Assembly: GCF_003573695.1 (NCBI RefSeq)
Contig: NC_039361.1
Coordinates: forward strand, 91,406,149-91,470,148
Direction of reading: 5' to 3'
DNA from: Papaver somniferum
Lineage: Eukaryota > Streptophyta > Magnoliopsida > Ranunculales > Papaveraceae
Length of the DNA: 64,000 nucleotides
In this document: one piece after another, positions 22,767 to 33,773 of the stretch
How positions within the stretch are numbered: position 1 is the stretch's first letter
How the letters are laid out: each line of letters begins with the position of its first letter
Translations under genes and position numbers: made by a program
The notes under the pieces: model-generated
The model's input: only the letters and a program-made list of their open reading frames with translations
Told to the model about the DNA's origin: nothing
Database searches by the model: none

Positions 22767-23778
22767 AGTTAGAGCACTGCTCGGTCGAACTCGCATGCGT
22801 TGCTATCACAAGCATGTTTGTCAATGTTAGTGATAAAAACTATAAGTCTTGATTTCTAGTCTACTATAGCTAAGTCTCGGACTATGATAGAAAGTGTAGT
22901 TGAGCTCAAGAACTCCATGGCGATCATCATACAAGACGAAGAACTATTCAAGGAACTGGTGGAACTTCATCGACTAAAAGGTATGTGGAGACTTGAACTT
23001 ATCTATCACTCAAAAGTCTATCTACTGTATCTCCTATATTGAAGAAAAAGTCGTTTTGCCATACAGACTTTGATTATACACATTTGCGATTTCGAGCCGA
23101 GTTTATTTTGCCTATCTATTTCTCGAAATATGTGTTGGTAAGCTTTCGCTTTTGCCAAGTTCATCTTTACATAGTGACGAAAGTCATGTTATGTTTCAAT
23201 CACTTTGAAAATGGCTTTGACGAAAAATGGTTTGTGATAACAACTATATAACGTCCTCTAAGAATGTTTCAATGATTGAAATGAGAGTTTAGATTATATA
23301 ACCAATGTTGGATATAAGAATTGTGTGGAAACACATATATGTATAAGTCCTTATTCCTTGAACCAAAGTAAGCGTACTTTGTTGATCAGGAAAACCAGAA
23401 CAAGAGCTTTGAGCTCAGTCCGCGAACTGGCGGAGGTTCTCATCCCGAGAATATCTGCTGGAGTTTGTGAACTCCTTCCGGGAACTTCGCGAACTTGAGT
23501 TGGTTATATCTAAAGACGATTATTTGTGAACTTATATTTATATTAACTAAGGATTGCAAATTGCAAACTGTGGCTATAAAATTCATGAATCGATTCGAGT
23601 GAATCAAATCGTTTTTGCTTCGATTGTGTCTTGTATAGTTATATGTAAGATTTATACAATTGAACAACTCTATAAATAGTTCATTCGAGTCATTGGAACT
23701 AGTTATGGTGAAGAAGAATATAGTTGATATGAAAGTGTTAATATGGCTAACCATTTGGTTAACTACTTATGAACCAAC
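22767..23778 (+). repeat. 5' LTR of gag-only element 2, left part
   Basis: Aligns to the start of the LTRs at 8384 and 35171 (GTTAGAGCACTGCTCGG, TCGAACTCGCATGCGTTG). It stops at GAACCAAC, where the uninterrupted 3' LTR continues GAACCAACAAATGTACATG (36182); the continuation is found at 30471. The split point is therefore defined to the base. Confidence 0.9.
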
Positions 23779-25281
23779 TGATAGACACATTTTTGTGTCC
23801 AATTTGTTCTCAATACTATATATTGTTGGCACTCGATTTTGTACTAATTTTTTTATTTTATGTATTTGTAGGTATTTTTTTGGAAATAAATATTTTAAGA
23901 AAATTCGGCTCGAAAAGTTGATTTTGGCACCCGGAGGACACGTGTTATTCGGACTCCCAAGTTTGGATAAGGGGTAACCTAATTACTAAGGGGCACCCCC
24001 AGGTCACCCCAAAGCATCTGCTATTCGCACCCCAGTCCAGGATAAGGGGCACCTTCTTCAACAATTTGAAAACTGAAAATTGGCGGGAAAATGTTCACAG
24101 TTCAGGAGAATTTTCGATCGAAGAAATGAAGTAGTGGTAGGTCGATTCAATGGCTGAATTTTGGCAGAAATATGTGATTTAGCCTAAGGAAGATAGTTTG
24201 GGTGTCGAATTTGATCGGAATTGGCTGGAAATATCGATTTAATTCTCGAGCTCAAAACAGAGCTACACGGAGTGAACACGACCTGTACACGGTGTTGTGT
24301 GAGTTTTGGTTGTGCATGGAAGTGTTTTGGAGGAGTTGGATGACTTATGAGGCATGTATAAGGCTTACTAGAGCGTGCAGGATCAAAGTTTACGTGTGAA
24401 ATTCTAAATCTGGTAAGAAAATATTCAAAAATAATGTTATTCACTGCCGAGTAAAGACGAATTATTTGGAGTTATGGCGAGGGATTTCAGCGTGTCTTTG
24501 AGTATAAATATGATCTTTGGGCCTACTAGAAAGGCTGTCGAGAGTTTTGGGGAGGTTTGGAGGCGAGCAGAGAGGCGCAGGAGGAGTTGCAGAGAAGTTA
24601 CCTGCTGCTGCTGCTGCTGCCATTAACACGCCTGAAGAACACGAAGTACGGACTCTCAGAAGCAGTCGTTTATCAGCAGCAACATCGACTGTCCCTTGCG
24701 GGTCGTAGTTCTTCAACAACAGCACCTCAGCTTTGTCGTTGATTCTGGACGCCTTCTGTGGGTCGCAGAGTTCTGTTTTACATCAATTTCTTGTATTTCT
24801 CTTCATTGTAAAACACTTTTGAGCATCAATGAAATATTTTGAGAGCATTTTTACTATGATGAGTTAAACCCCAACACTGGGGCGACGGAGGAGGCCGAGC
24901 TTCATAAATGGGTAATTTTATTAATTCTTTTTAAGACTTTTGCATTAAAAATTAATTGAAATATGATTTGATTAAATTGGGTGTTATTTGATTAGATGGG
25001 TCATGCTTAGCTTAGGTGATTTGATGTTCCATGCTTAACATTTACAACCAATGTTTTGAGAATCGACTTTGGCAAAATAAAAGTCCATATATGTTTTGAG
25101 CTATTATTGTTGAGAATAAATCATTAAGCCTTATGTTATGAAGATTGGCCGAATCATTAGTCCCAGTAACTCTCTACCAATTTATCAATATTTGTATATA
25201 TATTTATTTTCTAAAAAAATTATCCTTCACAAGTCCGAGAGTTTGAACCTCATTACTACAACCACGAAAAATCTTTAATCA
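23779..25281 (+). repeat. 5' LTR of young Ty3 element (1503 bp)
   Basis: TG...CA ended. Contains a CTG run near 24602-24620 with one unit fewer than the 3' LTR. A TATA-like GAGTATAAATATGATC at about 24499-24514 is a good candidate promoter, with the transcribed R region starting shortly after. Confidence 0.93.
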
Positions 25282-25284
25282 AAA

Positions 25285-25301
25285 TGGCGCCGCCGACGCG
25301 G
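25285..25301 (+). other. primer binding site, tRNA-Asp type
   Basis: TGGCGCCGCCGACGCGG three bases after the LTR. The plant Athila/Tat-type site is TGGCGCCGTTGCCGGGG, complementary to tRNA-Asp; the first eight bases agree and the middle differs. The same variant occurs at 50094. Confidence 0.8.
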
Positions 25302-26358
25302 ATTTGTGCTTAGGTAGAATTTTTAAGTTTATTTTTTTTTATTTGTTCCTTTTTACTTTGTCTTTTTGTCTTTGATTTACAAGTTCGAAGTGGAGCACTA
25401 AGGACTTGGAGAGGAAAAAGCTTAAAGCGAAAAGCGAAAAGAGAAAAAAAAGGACAATTTTAGGATTTAGTTTTTAATTTTTAATTTTTAATTTTTTTAG
25501 AGTGTGTGAGGAAAACTGTAATTTTTAGTTATTTATTTATTTATTTTGGACTTTGGACTTTAAACAATTGGACTTTATTTTTTTAACCCTACGGAAGGGT
25601 ATTATTATTAAAAAAAAAAAAATTATTATATAAACTGTGTGCAGGGAAGGACGACGATTACTATATCGTCTCGGCCCCTCGGGTTCGCACACGGCATAGG
25701 AGTCGTGGCCCGAGTCGACGACAACGGTTCATCGCCCGTCTGGTACGGGAGGTAAGTCCAATCGAAACACCCGCGAATCTCCTGCAAGCGGATTACTGTC
25801 TGCCTTAAGGTGATAATTGTTTGAGGACGAACCGGACTGTCTTTATTTTCCTAGTAAAGGGCAAGGCCTGGCCTAAACAAGATAAGGGTTCGGATTTCAT
25901 CACCGTTCCCTTCTTGCCCGCCTTAGGAAAACGAAACCTAACGCGAACCCAAGCTTAAAATTTGGAATAGAACGAGACCGATAGGGTAACGAGCTTAATA
26001 GGAAACTCGTTCGAAAAATATTGGTTGCTCTTTAAGCACACTCCAAAGTTCATGATGGTTTCTGTGAGTTTAATGCGTGACTGCGCCGCCTTGTGATAGC
26101 GGTGAGGCCTTGGGTATCAAAGCTCCACTGAGCTTCCCTCGCCTCAATTGAACTTACTTTGACTCGGAGTGATTCCAGAGGGGTTTGCTCAAATTGCAAC
26201 GAATTCCCTTTCGAAAGATAGAAGCTGGTCTAGAAACAACCTAAGTGGAGCCATCATGCTTTTTGTTTGCTAGAAATCTTTAGGTTTGCTTTGGTGGAGT
26301 CGAGTCGGCCTTGTTTGTGATTGTATAGAATCCCTCTGTAGTTTATATTTCTTCGGTG
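25302..26358 (+). other. leader of young Ty3 element
   Basis: About 1.05 kb, non-coding. It contains CTACGGAAGGGTA, a GTGTGCAGGGAAGGACG block, GAGTCGTGGCCCGAGTCGAC, AAAGGGCAAGGCCTGG and GGAGCCATCATGCTTTTTG, each with a counterpart in the same order in the leader at 50111-51154. This strongly conserved leader probably holds packaging and priming signals recognised by the helper's proteins. Confidence 0.8.
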
Positions 26359-27672
26359 ATGAATCCTTTTGAGGAGACGCCACCTGCGATGACGTTGCGA
26401 GAATATATGTCTAGAAATTCTCGTTATCAAGAGACGTCTTCGGAAATGACTCTTGGTGAATATATGCGTGGGCAGCGATATATGGATACTCCAACTTTTA
26501 TTGAGGAATCACCTCTAACGATCTATGAGAAATATTATAAACATAGACCATGTAGTTTGGAACAAAGATTGAGAATTCTTGAATTTCAAAAATTGTATCA
26601 TGATGATGAGGATAGTGATGATGAAGAATCTGAAATATGTGGGAATAGTGATCAGGAATTTGTTACCCCAGTTGAGCCTTATAATGATTATATTATTTCT
26701 GGTTCAGATCCTAATAATTTTAAAAATTATTCACCTATTCAAAAGGACGAGGATTTGACTAGAGATACCCCCGTCTCAGACGATGTAGTATGTCCTGTTT
26801 ACGAAACCGATGATGGTTTAGAGGAACCAGTTTATCTTGAGATCGAGTCAAACGATTTAGAAACAATAGTCTTAGATGAACTCGTAGAGATTAGCGAGGA
26901 TGAACCTGACTTAGAAAAATCAATTGCCGACCTAGAAATTAGGGAGGTTATGACCAGTCTATCTAGAGACGCCGAAAACTCTAAGTTTGGGGGTGAGTAT
27001 CATTCTCCATGTGCTTTAACTCTTAGTAAGGTCCCTCACTTGGGACTTGACATCAATGCCTCAACCATCTTACAAGATTATCTTCATAATCGTTTTCCAG
27101 AACCTAATGATATCCAACAAGAGTCTCAAATGTTAGAAACCCATCCTCTGGTTGATGTGGTTAACCCAGGCAATAATACCAAGATTGATTTTGTTTTCCC
27201 ACCAAATAGTTTTCTTCCAACTGTGGGAACGTTTATATTCCAAATGTGTCGAATATTAAGTTGTGAGACTAAACCTAAATGCCTTAGGAAATTAGAATCG
27301 ATACATTTGCTTAAGAATGACCACTATTCTCACTGTGGTCAATTTTGTAAGTCATATCTGATTGACTTAGATGATCCGCAATTATTTAGGTTATTACTTT
27401 GTGATTCCAAGTTCTTATTTGAGTTTTTCCAGACTCTAGGACCTAATAATTTGGATCCAACCTATGAAGAAACGCAGCCAATGAAAATATTCTATTTAGA
27501 CCCTTTCATAGAGCCTGAACCTGAACCACAATTAGCGATAGTTATCAGGAAACTAGGTAAGGGCATGCTAGTGTTGTTCATTTCGTTGGTTCACTGCAGT
27601 TTCCTTTTCTCAGCTATTTTTGGTTTTAAATACCCACAGTTATTCCGGCTACTTTTATACGGTTCGAGTTGA
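26359..27672 (+). CDS. 437-aa ORF of unknown function, in place of gag-pol
   Basis: Intact ATG-to-TGA frame. Residues about 8-45 hold two similar repeats (AMTLREYMS and EMTLGEYMR); TLREYM is also the type of phrase that opens many plant Ty3 gag proteins, so this may be a retained gag start. The middle (about 75-200) is very acidic (DDEDSDDEESE, then LVEISEDEPDLE). Residues about 230-380 are mixed, with a cysteine/histidine-containing part (CETKPKCLRKL...NDHYSHCGQFC). Near 397-420 is a hydrophobic stretch (GMLVLFISLVHCSFLFSAIFGF) that could span a membrane, placed as in the env-like ORFs of Athila elements. No capsid, zinc knuckle, protease or pol motif. I assign no function; an accessory, Gag-mimic or env-like role are all open. 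Confidence 0.8.
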   Translation: MNPFEETPPAMTLREYMSRNSRYQETSSEMTLGEYMRGQRYMDTPTFIEESPLTIYEKYYKHRPCSLEQRLRILEFQKLYHDDEDSDDEESEICGNSDQEFVTPVEPYNDYIISGSDPNNFKNYSPIQKDEDLTRDTPVSDDVVCPVYETDDGLEEPVYLEIESNDLETIVLDELVEISEDEPDLEKSIADLEIREVMTSLSRDAENSKFGGEYHSPCALTLSKVPHLGLDINASTILQDYLHNRFPEPNDIQQESQMLETHPLVDVVNPGNNTKIDFVFPPNSFLPTVGTFIFQMCRILSCETKPKCLRKLESIHLLKNDHYSHCGQFCKSYLIDLDDPQLFRLLLCDSKFLFEFFQTLGPNNLDPTYEETQPMKIFYLDPFIEPEPEPQLAIVIRKLGKGMLVLFISLVHCSFLFSAIFGFKYPQLFRLLLYGSS

Positions 27673-28950
27673 CTAAACCTTTCCTACGTCTGGCTGAAGA
27701 CTTTAAACTTAGCACTTCTTGGGAGGTAACCCAATATTCTTGCGACATGGTAATATCCTTCCTTATCTCTTTTTCTTCAAGTGGTAACAATTTCTCCTTG
27801 TTCATTCTTTTAGTTTCATCTTTAGAACATTGAGGACAATGTTAGATTTAAGTTTGGGGGTATGGGAGAAACTTTTTAGTTGCAATAAATAAACTCCAGA
27901 GCCTAGAAATTTATGCGTATTAAGGATAGCACTAACCAATCTAAGTGGATGGAAACATTTTTGTTTTAGGAGTTGAGGAATCAATCTGACTAGATGGAAA
28001 CATCTATAGAGTCTATTCATAAAAGCACAGAGCTCAGGTGTTAGAAATAACATGATAGTTTCGCCATATCTTGTCGAGTCCTTTTCACTTTCTATTTTTA
28101 GTTTTCTTTTGTTTCAAGTGATTTGGTGGGGCACACGATTCAAGTTGTTACCTTTGCTAGGGTGAAATAGAGTGACTGAGTTACCTTTTTCAAAAAAAAA
28201 AAAGACCGGACCAGTTAGACCAATCGGAATAAGTATTAACACTTGGATAGCAATATGCGTGTGTTCTCCCTGTTTCCGTCGCCTAAGCAAGCGTGGAATG
28301 CAGGACCCGTGGGAACTATCGTGTAATCTGCTGACAAGAAGCATGCGCTTGGATCCAAAAGATCTATTCATGCCGTTAAGTTAAAAAAAAAAAAAAAAAT
28401 GGTTATTGTTATGTGTAGTCAACTGCTGGTTCCCTTGTATTTTCCAGTTTGTTGATCTAGATTTAAGTTATTGACCACTGGTTCCCTTGTATATGCCAGT
28501 GTGTTAATATTAGTCAGACCGGTATCTCAGTCATTTAGGTTAGGTTCACCTTGGCAGAGGCCTTCAGACAGATATGGGAAACACCGTTCACTTTTCAACC
28601 ATCTACATTTTTCTTTTTCCATCTTCTTAATCTTTTCATGTGATTAGTCTGACTCCGAGTATGATGTCCATCGTGAAACTATCTTAGTAGAGCTCTGTCA
28701 CTTATATGAATTTTAGTATGCTTGAGTGCAAACTCGTGTACAGCAATTGGAATTTCGCATCAGGGTTCTTCCTCTTAAAGTCAATAATTGTATGCCAACC
28801 AAGGAGGTTCTTTAGTGCTTTCCAAGGTTCTGCGTAGATAGCTGGGGTCTAGAGTATTGGTTTTTTGTGGGTACACCTCTGATAAACCCACCCGAGATTA
28901 ACTCGGTCACTTTTCAAGAATAAATTTTGCTCGAGGACTAGCAAATAATA
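27673..28950 (+). other. 3' untranslated block of young Ty3 element
   Basis: Contains TTGGGAGGTAACCCAAT (27719) and AGGACAATGTTAGATTTAAG followed by TTTGGGGGTATGGG, phrases typical of the pol-to-LTR gap in Athila/Tat-type elements. From 27835 it is collinear with 56728-57811 of the other Ty3 element (for example AATAAACTCCAGAGC, CTAACCAATCTAAGTGGATG, TTCCCTTGTATATGCCAG, TAGTATGCTTGAGTGCAAAC). A-runs at 28190 and 28383 are short. No gene. Confidence 0.75.
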
Positions 28951-28963
28951 AGTTTGGGGGTAT
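28950..28963 (+). other. polypurine tract of young Ty3 element
   Basis: AAGTTTGGGGGTA just before the TGATAG start of the 3' LTR; the same AATAATAAGTTTGGGGGTAT occurs before the LTR at 57812. Confidence 0.75.
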
Positions 28964-28964
28964 T

Positions 28965-30470
28965 TGATAGACACATTTTTGTGTCCAATTTGTTCTCAAT
29001 ACTATATATTGTTGGCACTCGATTTTGTACTAATTTTGTTATTTTATGTATTTGTAGGTATTTTTTTGGAAATAAATATTTTAAGAAAATTCGGCTCGAA
29101 AAGTTGATTTTGGCACCCGGAGGACACGTGTTATTCGGACTCCCAAGTTTGGATAAGGGGTAACCTAATTACTAAGGGGCACCCCCAGGTCACCCCAAAG
29201 CATCTGCTATTCGCACCCCAGTACAGGATAAGGGGCACCTTCTTCAACAATTTCAAAACTGAAAATTGGCGGGAAAATGTTCACAGTTCAGGAGAATTTT
29301 CGATCGAAGAAATGAAGTAGTGGTAGGTCGATTCAATGGCTGAATTTTGGCAGAAAGATGTGATTTAGCCTAAGGAAGATAGTTTGGGTGTCGAATTTGA
29401 TCGGAATTGGCTGGAAATATCGATTTAATTCTCGAGCTCAAAACAGAGCTACACGGAGTGAACACGACCTGTACACGGTGTTGTGTGAGTTTTGGTTGTG
29501 CATGGAAGTGTTTTGGAGGAGTTGGATGACTTATGAGGCATGTATAAGGCTTACTAGAGCGTGCAGGATCAAAGTTTACGTGTGAAATTCTAAATCTGGT
29601 AAGAAAATATTCAAAAATAATGTTATTCACTGCCGAGTAAAGACGAATTATTTGGAGTTATGGCGAGGGATTTCAGCGTGTCTTTGAGTATAAATATGAT
29701 CTTTGGGCCTACTAGAAAGGCTGTCGAGAGTTTTGGGGAGGTTTGGAGGCGAGCAGAGAGGCGCAGGAGGAGTTGCAGAGAAGTTACATGCTGCTGCTGC
29801 TGCTGCTGCCATTAACACGCCTGAAGAACACGAAGAACGGACTCTCAGAAGCAGTCGTTTATCAACAGCAACATCGACTGTCCCTTGCGGGTCGTAGTTC
29901 TTCAACAACAGCACCTCAGCTTTGTCGTTGATTCTGGACGCCTTCTGTGGGTCGCAGAGTTCTGTTTTACATCAATTTCTTGTATTTCTCTTCATTGTAA
30001 AACACTTTTGAGCATCAATGAAATATTTTGAGAGCATTTTTACTATGATGAGTTAAACCCCAACACTGGGGCGACGGAGGAGGCCGAGCTTCATAAATGG
30101 GTAATTTTATTAATTCTTTTTAAGACTTTTGCATTAAAAATTAATTGAAATATGATTTGATTAAATTGGGTGTTATTTGATTAGATGGGTCATGCTTAGC
30201 TTAGGTGATTTGATGTTCCATGCTTAACATTTACAACCAATGTTTTGAGAATCGACTTTGGCAAAATAAGAGTCCATATATGTTTTGAGCTATTATTGTT
30301 GAGAATAAATCATTAAGCCTTATGTTATGAAGATTGGCCGAATCATTAGTCCCAGTAACTCTCTACCAATTTATCAATATTTGTATATATATTTATTTTC
30401 TAAAAAAATTATCCTTCACAAGTCCGAGAGTTTGAACCTCATTACTACAACCACGAAAAATCTTTAATCA
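28965..30470 (+). repeat. 3' LTR of young Ty3 element (1506 bp)
   Basis: Nearly identical to 23779-25281. Differences I see: a G for T at about 29039, single changes at about 29223, 29252, 29357, 29788, 29836, 29864 and 30269, and one extra CTG unit near 29790. Confidence 0.93.
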
Positions 30471-30475
30471 CCAAC

Positions 30476-31797
30476 AAATGTACATGTTTAGGTACGGTTA
30501 CACAAACCTAAAATCGTGCACTTCATTTGTGTGTAACAAGCTAGGTTTTAGATCTAACGGTTGAAAGATATTATCTTGAATCTAATCAGGTTTTCATCCA
30601 ACGGTGAATATTGAATGCTTTGTTAATAAGCTAACATTGTTTGCAAACCCTGATATGAAATACTATATAAGGGAAAACTCTAGTAATTGGGAAACCTAAT
30701 CCCCATACCTCCTGTGTAATACTAGTTGTATAAGCTAGAGTCGATTCTCCTTTAAACTTAGGTTTCTTCTTGTAAACCAGGTCAATGACTTGAAGACTTC
30801 ATTGGGATTGTGAAGCCAGACCGATACTACTTTCTCATAGTTGTGTGATCTGATCTTGCTGATTATATTGTATTGAGTACAATCGTAACGATTGGCTTGA
30901 GATTAATATCTCCGATAGGCAAGATATAAAAGTAGTCACAAACATCTTCGTCTCATCGTTTGTGATTCCACAATATCTTCTTTCGCCGCGTGGATTAAGA
31001 TTATTGTGAGGTGATTGATAATACTAGGCTGTTCTTCGGGAATATAAATGGGGGTTATCAATTAGTTCCTGTTCACCTTGATTTATCAAAAGACTGAACA
31101 AAAACTTGTAGGTATTTCTGTGGGAGACAGATTTATCTATTATCGTAGACTTTTCATTGTGATACAGATTTTTTCATTAAAGTCTTTGAATTTGGGTCGT
31201 AGCAACTCTTAATTGTGAGTGAGATCAGCTAAGGGAATCAAGTGTGTAGTATCCTGCTGGGATCATAGACGTAAGGAGCGCAACTGTACCTTGGATCAGT
31301 GTGAGATTGATTGGGGTTCAACTACAGTCCAGGCCGAATTTAGTTTGTAGTAGGCTAGTGTCTGTAGCGGCTTAATACAGTGTGTGTTCAATCTGTACTA
31401 GGTCCTGGGGTTTTTCTACATTTGCGGTTTCCTCGTTAACAAAATTCGGGTGTCTGTGTTATTTCTTTTCTGCATTATATTATGTTATATAATTGAAATA
31501 TCACAGGTTGTGTGTTTGAATCAATCAATTGGAAATCCGACCTTTGGTTGTTGATTGAAATTAATTGACATTTGAACATTGGTCTTTGGTACCGTTCAAG
31601 TGATTTCTCTTGTATTCAGTTAGACTCGCAGATTTCTATTTGCTTGAGTAAGAATTGAATCGAGAAAGAGAGATATAAATCTTTGATATACTTTATTAAG
31701 ATTAAGTCTAGTTGATTCTCTTAAAAGTATACTGGAGTTTGTCCATACAGATTTCTAATCGAAATATTGGGTGTGGTTATTGTACCCCGCTTTTTCA
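30476..31797 (+). repeat. 5' LTR of gag-only element 2, right part
   Basis: Continues the LTR broken at 23778 and ends CTTTTTCA, followed by the primer site. Collinear with 36188-37332 of the 3' LTR. Confidence 0.88.
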
Positions 31798-31811
31798 ATT
31801 GGTATCAGAAC
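31798..31811 (+). other. primer binding site, tRNA-iMet type
   Basis: ATTGGTATCAGAAC directly follows the LTR; better preserved than the copy at 10829 with respect to the AGA bases. Confidence 0.8.
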
Positions 31812-31903
31812 TAGAAAACACGGTTAAAGACCTTACAAGTCTGTGTTTGTGGAAATATGAGTCCGAGGACAGAATCTCTTCTCTGGCATATACGCATACC
31901 AAG

Positions 31904-33092
31904 ATGTCTTCTAAAGATTTTAACTATGCCAAATGTCTTGGGAATGTCTCAGAGGATTACTCCTTAGATGATTCTTCTGAATCCCGAGGTAGAGAGGTTG
32001 TTTCATCAAATATTGATATCTCTCTCTCTCCCATGGGACATTTGACACTATGGCAAAAGATGAAATGGAGCTCACAAGAATCTCAAAAATTTCTATTGAG
32101 GCTATTTATTTTCAGGATCATGCTTAGCTTATTGATGAATTTGAAAAGTCTCTTGATCGAGAACGTGAACTCTATAACATCATTGAGTCATTCTCTAACA
32201 ATATTGAAAAACTTATGCGAGAAACTACTCTACAGCGAGAAAATATTAGTGTTCTTGAGGAGATTGTCAAGGAACACTCAATCAGAGAAAAACGATTGAT
32301 CGAGACGCATTCATCAGATCTTAACAGACTTCGTGTCGAAAAAGAGAAACTAGGTGCATCTCTTATTCTAGCCCATGAATAGTGTAGATCCTTGGAAAAG
32401 GAAAACTCTGTCTTAAGGAGAACTTCTTCTGTACCAACTAATTCTCATGAATTACAGCACATGAAGAAATGTCCTCCAGAAGAAGGTTGTGTCAAGAAGG
32501 ATTTATGTGACTTCAATCTTCTCATTTGGCTATGAAGTTAAAACAGGTACCAGTTATTGCTTCTCCTCCACGAACCTGTACTTTCTGTGGGAAAAAGAAT
32601 CACTATGCTATTCATTGTTTTTCCAGAAGGAAACAAATCTCGAAACTTCATAATTTGCTTCTTTCCACTATCAATGGAGTAAATAGTATGCCGACTTCTG
32701 CAGTGAATCTCGTGCCCATAAAAAATCAGAAATCTTATAAAAATGATCTCTACTCTAAAAATCATCACAGCGGACAAGCTCATCTCAATGGTATAAATTC
32801 TTGTGCCACTAATGAACACATTCCCTGTGCTTATAAGAATGAATCTGGTAAATCTAATCCTAGAAAATGGATCTCTGTCCATTCTGATCCTCTTGAACCA
32901 ATTTCAAGACGTCCTAGACTTAATCCTCAGACAAAGTCTTCTGACGGATATGTTAAACAAGTTATGTCTTACTCTTCTGTGATGAGTGTCAACCGAAGAA
33001 AGGCGAAGAACACAAAGATTAAACTGTCAGATGATATGTACAACTCCTTTCTCAATAATCATAGTGGGATTATTTCTCACCCTACCACCTGA
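31904..33092 (+). pseudogene. gag-like zinc-knuckle protein, broken
   Basis: Opens at ATG 31904 in an acidic N-terminal region, then loses frame near 32040. The continuing frame encodes a long charged coiled coil (for example LDRERELYNIIESFSNNIEKL) with stops at about 32122 and 32380. A last intact piece (32526-33092, 188 codons) carries the knuckle CTFCGKKNHYAIHC (C-x2-C-x4-H-x4-C) at about residues 18-31, followed by a basic/polar tail. The counterpart at 10895-11824 is intact. Copia-type gag assignment rests on the knuckle, position after the primer site and the coiled coil. Confidence 0.7.
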
Positions 33093-33332
33093 TTCCAGGT
33101 ATTCTTTTCTTTGTTTCTAACTTGAGAGATGCAAGGAAAATTATTGAGAAATGCTCAAGTCTGTTGTACATTATTTTTCTGTTAAGTTTTTTTTGTGTGC
33201 TGACGGTCCATAAACGTCCGCATCCTCCTCTTGTGAGTTTATAGGGATTCCATCAAGAGTTTCCTTCTCCTGTTTACAAACACATATATATTCACTTTAT
33301 ATTGTGTTTCTCCATCCCTAACAAAACATTAC

Positions 33333-33773
33333 ATGGAGAACTCTGCAAAATCTCAAGAGATTGTGCATCTTGATACGGAGGAAGACACTCAAGAACGCGA
33401 ATCAATTCAAGAGCTGGTTCTAAAGAAGATGCTTGAAAGAAAGGATCACAACTCCTGGATTGATGATTCCGTCAAGGATTTAAATCGTTTTCAGAACGAT
33501 TCAAAAGTCGAGTTTGCAAATCTTCAACTGCAAATAAACCAACTCTTATATGGTCAGGCCAGAATCCTTGCTAATCAGAATATTCTGATACGGAATCAAA
33601 AGAAGCTCATCATGGACTACGTCAAGAATAGACAGCTTGCTAGGATTATTGATCGCAAAGTTAGTGTTCTAAATCACGAACATGGTGTGACTACGGTCAA
33701 GAGAATAAAGGAAATCAGTGACACCTTCTTTGATGGATTCATTGAAATATATGAGGTTCTTAATGAACTCTGA
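33333..33773 (+). CDS. second ORF of gag-only element 2 (146 aa)
   Basis: Intact frame, ATG at 33333, preceded by a TATATATTCACTTTATATTG block (from about 33285) that could be its own promoter. Acidic start (LDTEEDTQERES), then predicted long helices from residue 45 (LQLQINQLLYG, NQNILIRNQKKLIMDYVKN) and a C-terminal helical part. No known domain seen. It occupies the same place as 12634-12906 in the sister element. In contrast to the gag of this same element, it has stayed open, which may be chance or constraint. Confidence 0.5.
   Translation: MENSAKSQEIVHLDTEEDTQERESIQELVLKKMLERKDHNSWIDDSVKDLNRFQNDSKVEFANLQLQINQLLYGQARILANQNILIRNQKKLIMDYVKNRQLARIIDRKVSVLNHEHGVTTVKRIKEISDTFFDGFIEIYEVLNEL

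Larger units (their letters stand above)
23774..30475 (+). mobile_element. young non-autonomous Ty3/gypsy element carrying a novel ORF, TSD CCAAC
   Basis: Perfect target duplication CCAAC (23774-23778 and 30471-30475). LTRs are 23779-25281 and 28965-30470, with ends TGATAG...TTTAATCA. The tRNA-Asp-type primer site is at 25285, the polypurine tract just before 28965. The interior (3.68 kb) has no gag capsid block, protease, RT, RNase H or integrase; instead it carries one intact ORF of 437 residues. Its leader and 3' untranslated block match those of the 48449-59269 Ty3 element. I count about eight LTR-LTR substitutions and one CTG-unit length change over 1.5 kb, so insertion is very recent. 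It needs a helper for reverse transcription and integration. Confidence 0.92.

Noticed and set aside
24462..24725. ORFs on both strands inside the young Ty3 LTRs, repeated at 29648-29914 (87/88 aa)
   Set aside because: They are conserved only because the two LTRs are nearly identical; composition is that of LTR R-region DNA with a CTG run.
28114..28384. ORFs on both strands in the 3' block of the young Ty3 element
   Set aside because: Composition is arbitrary, the block is collinear with a non-coding region of the other element, and the frames are not shared.
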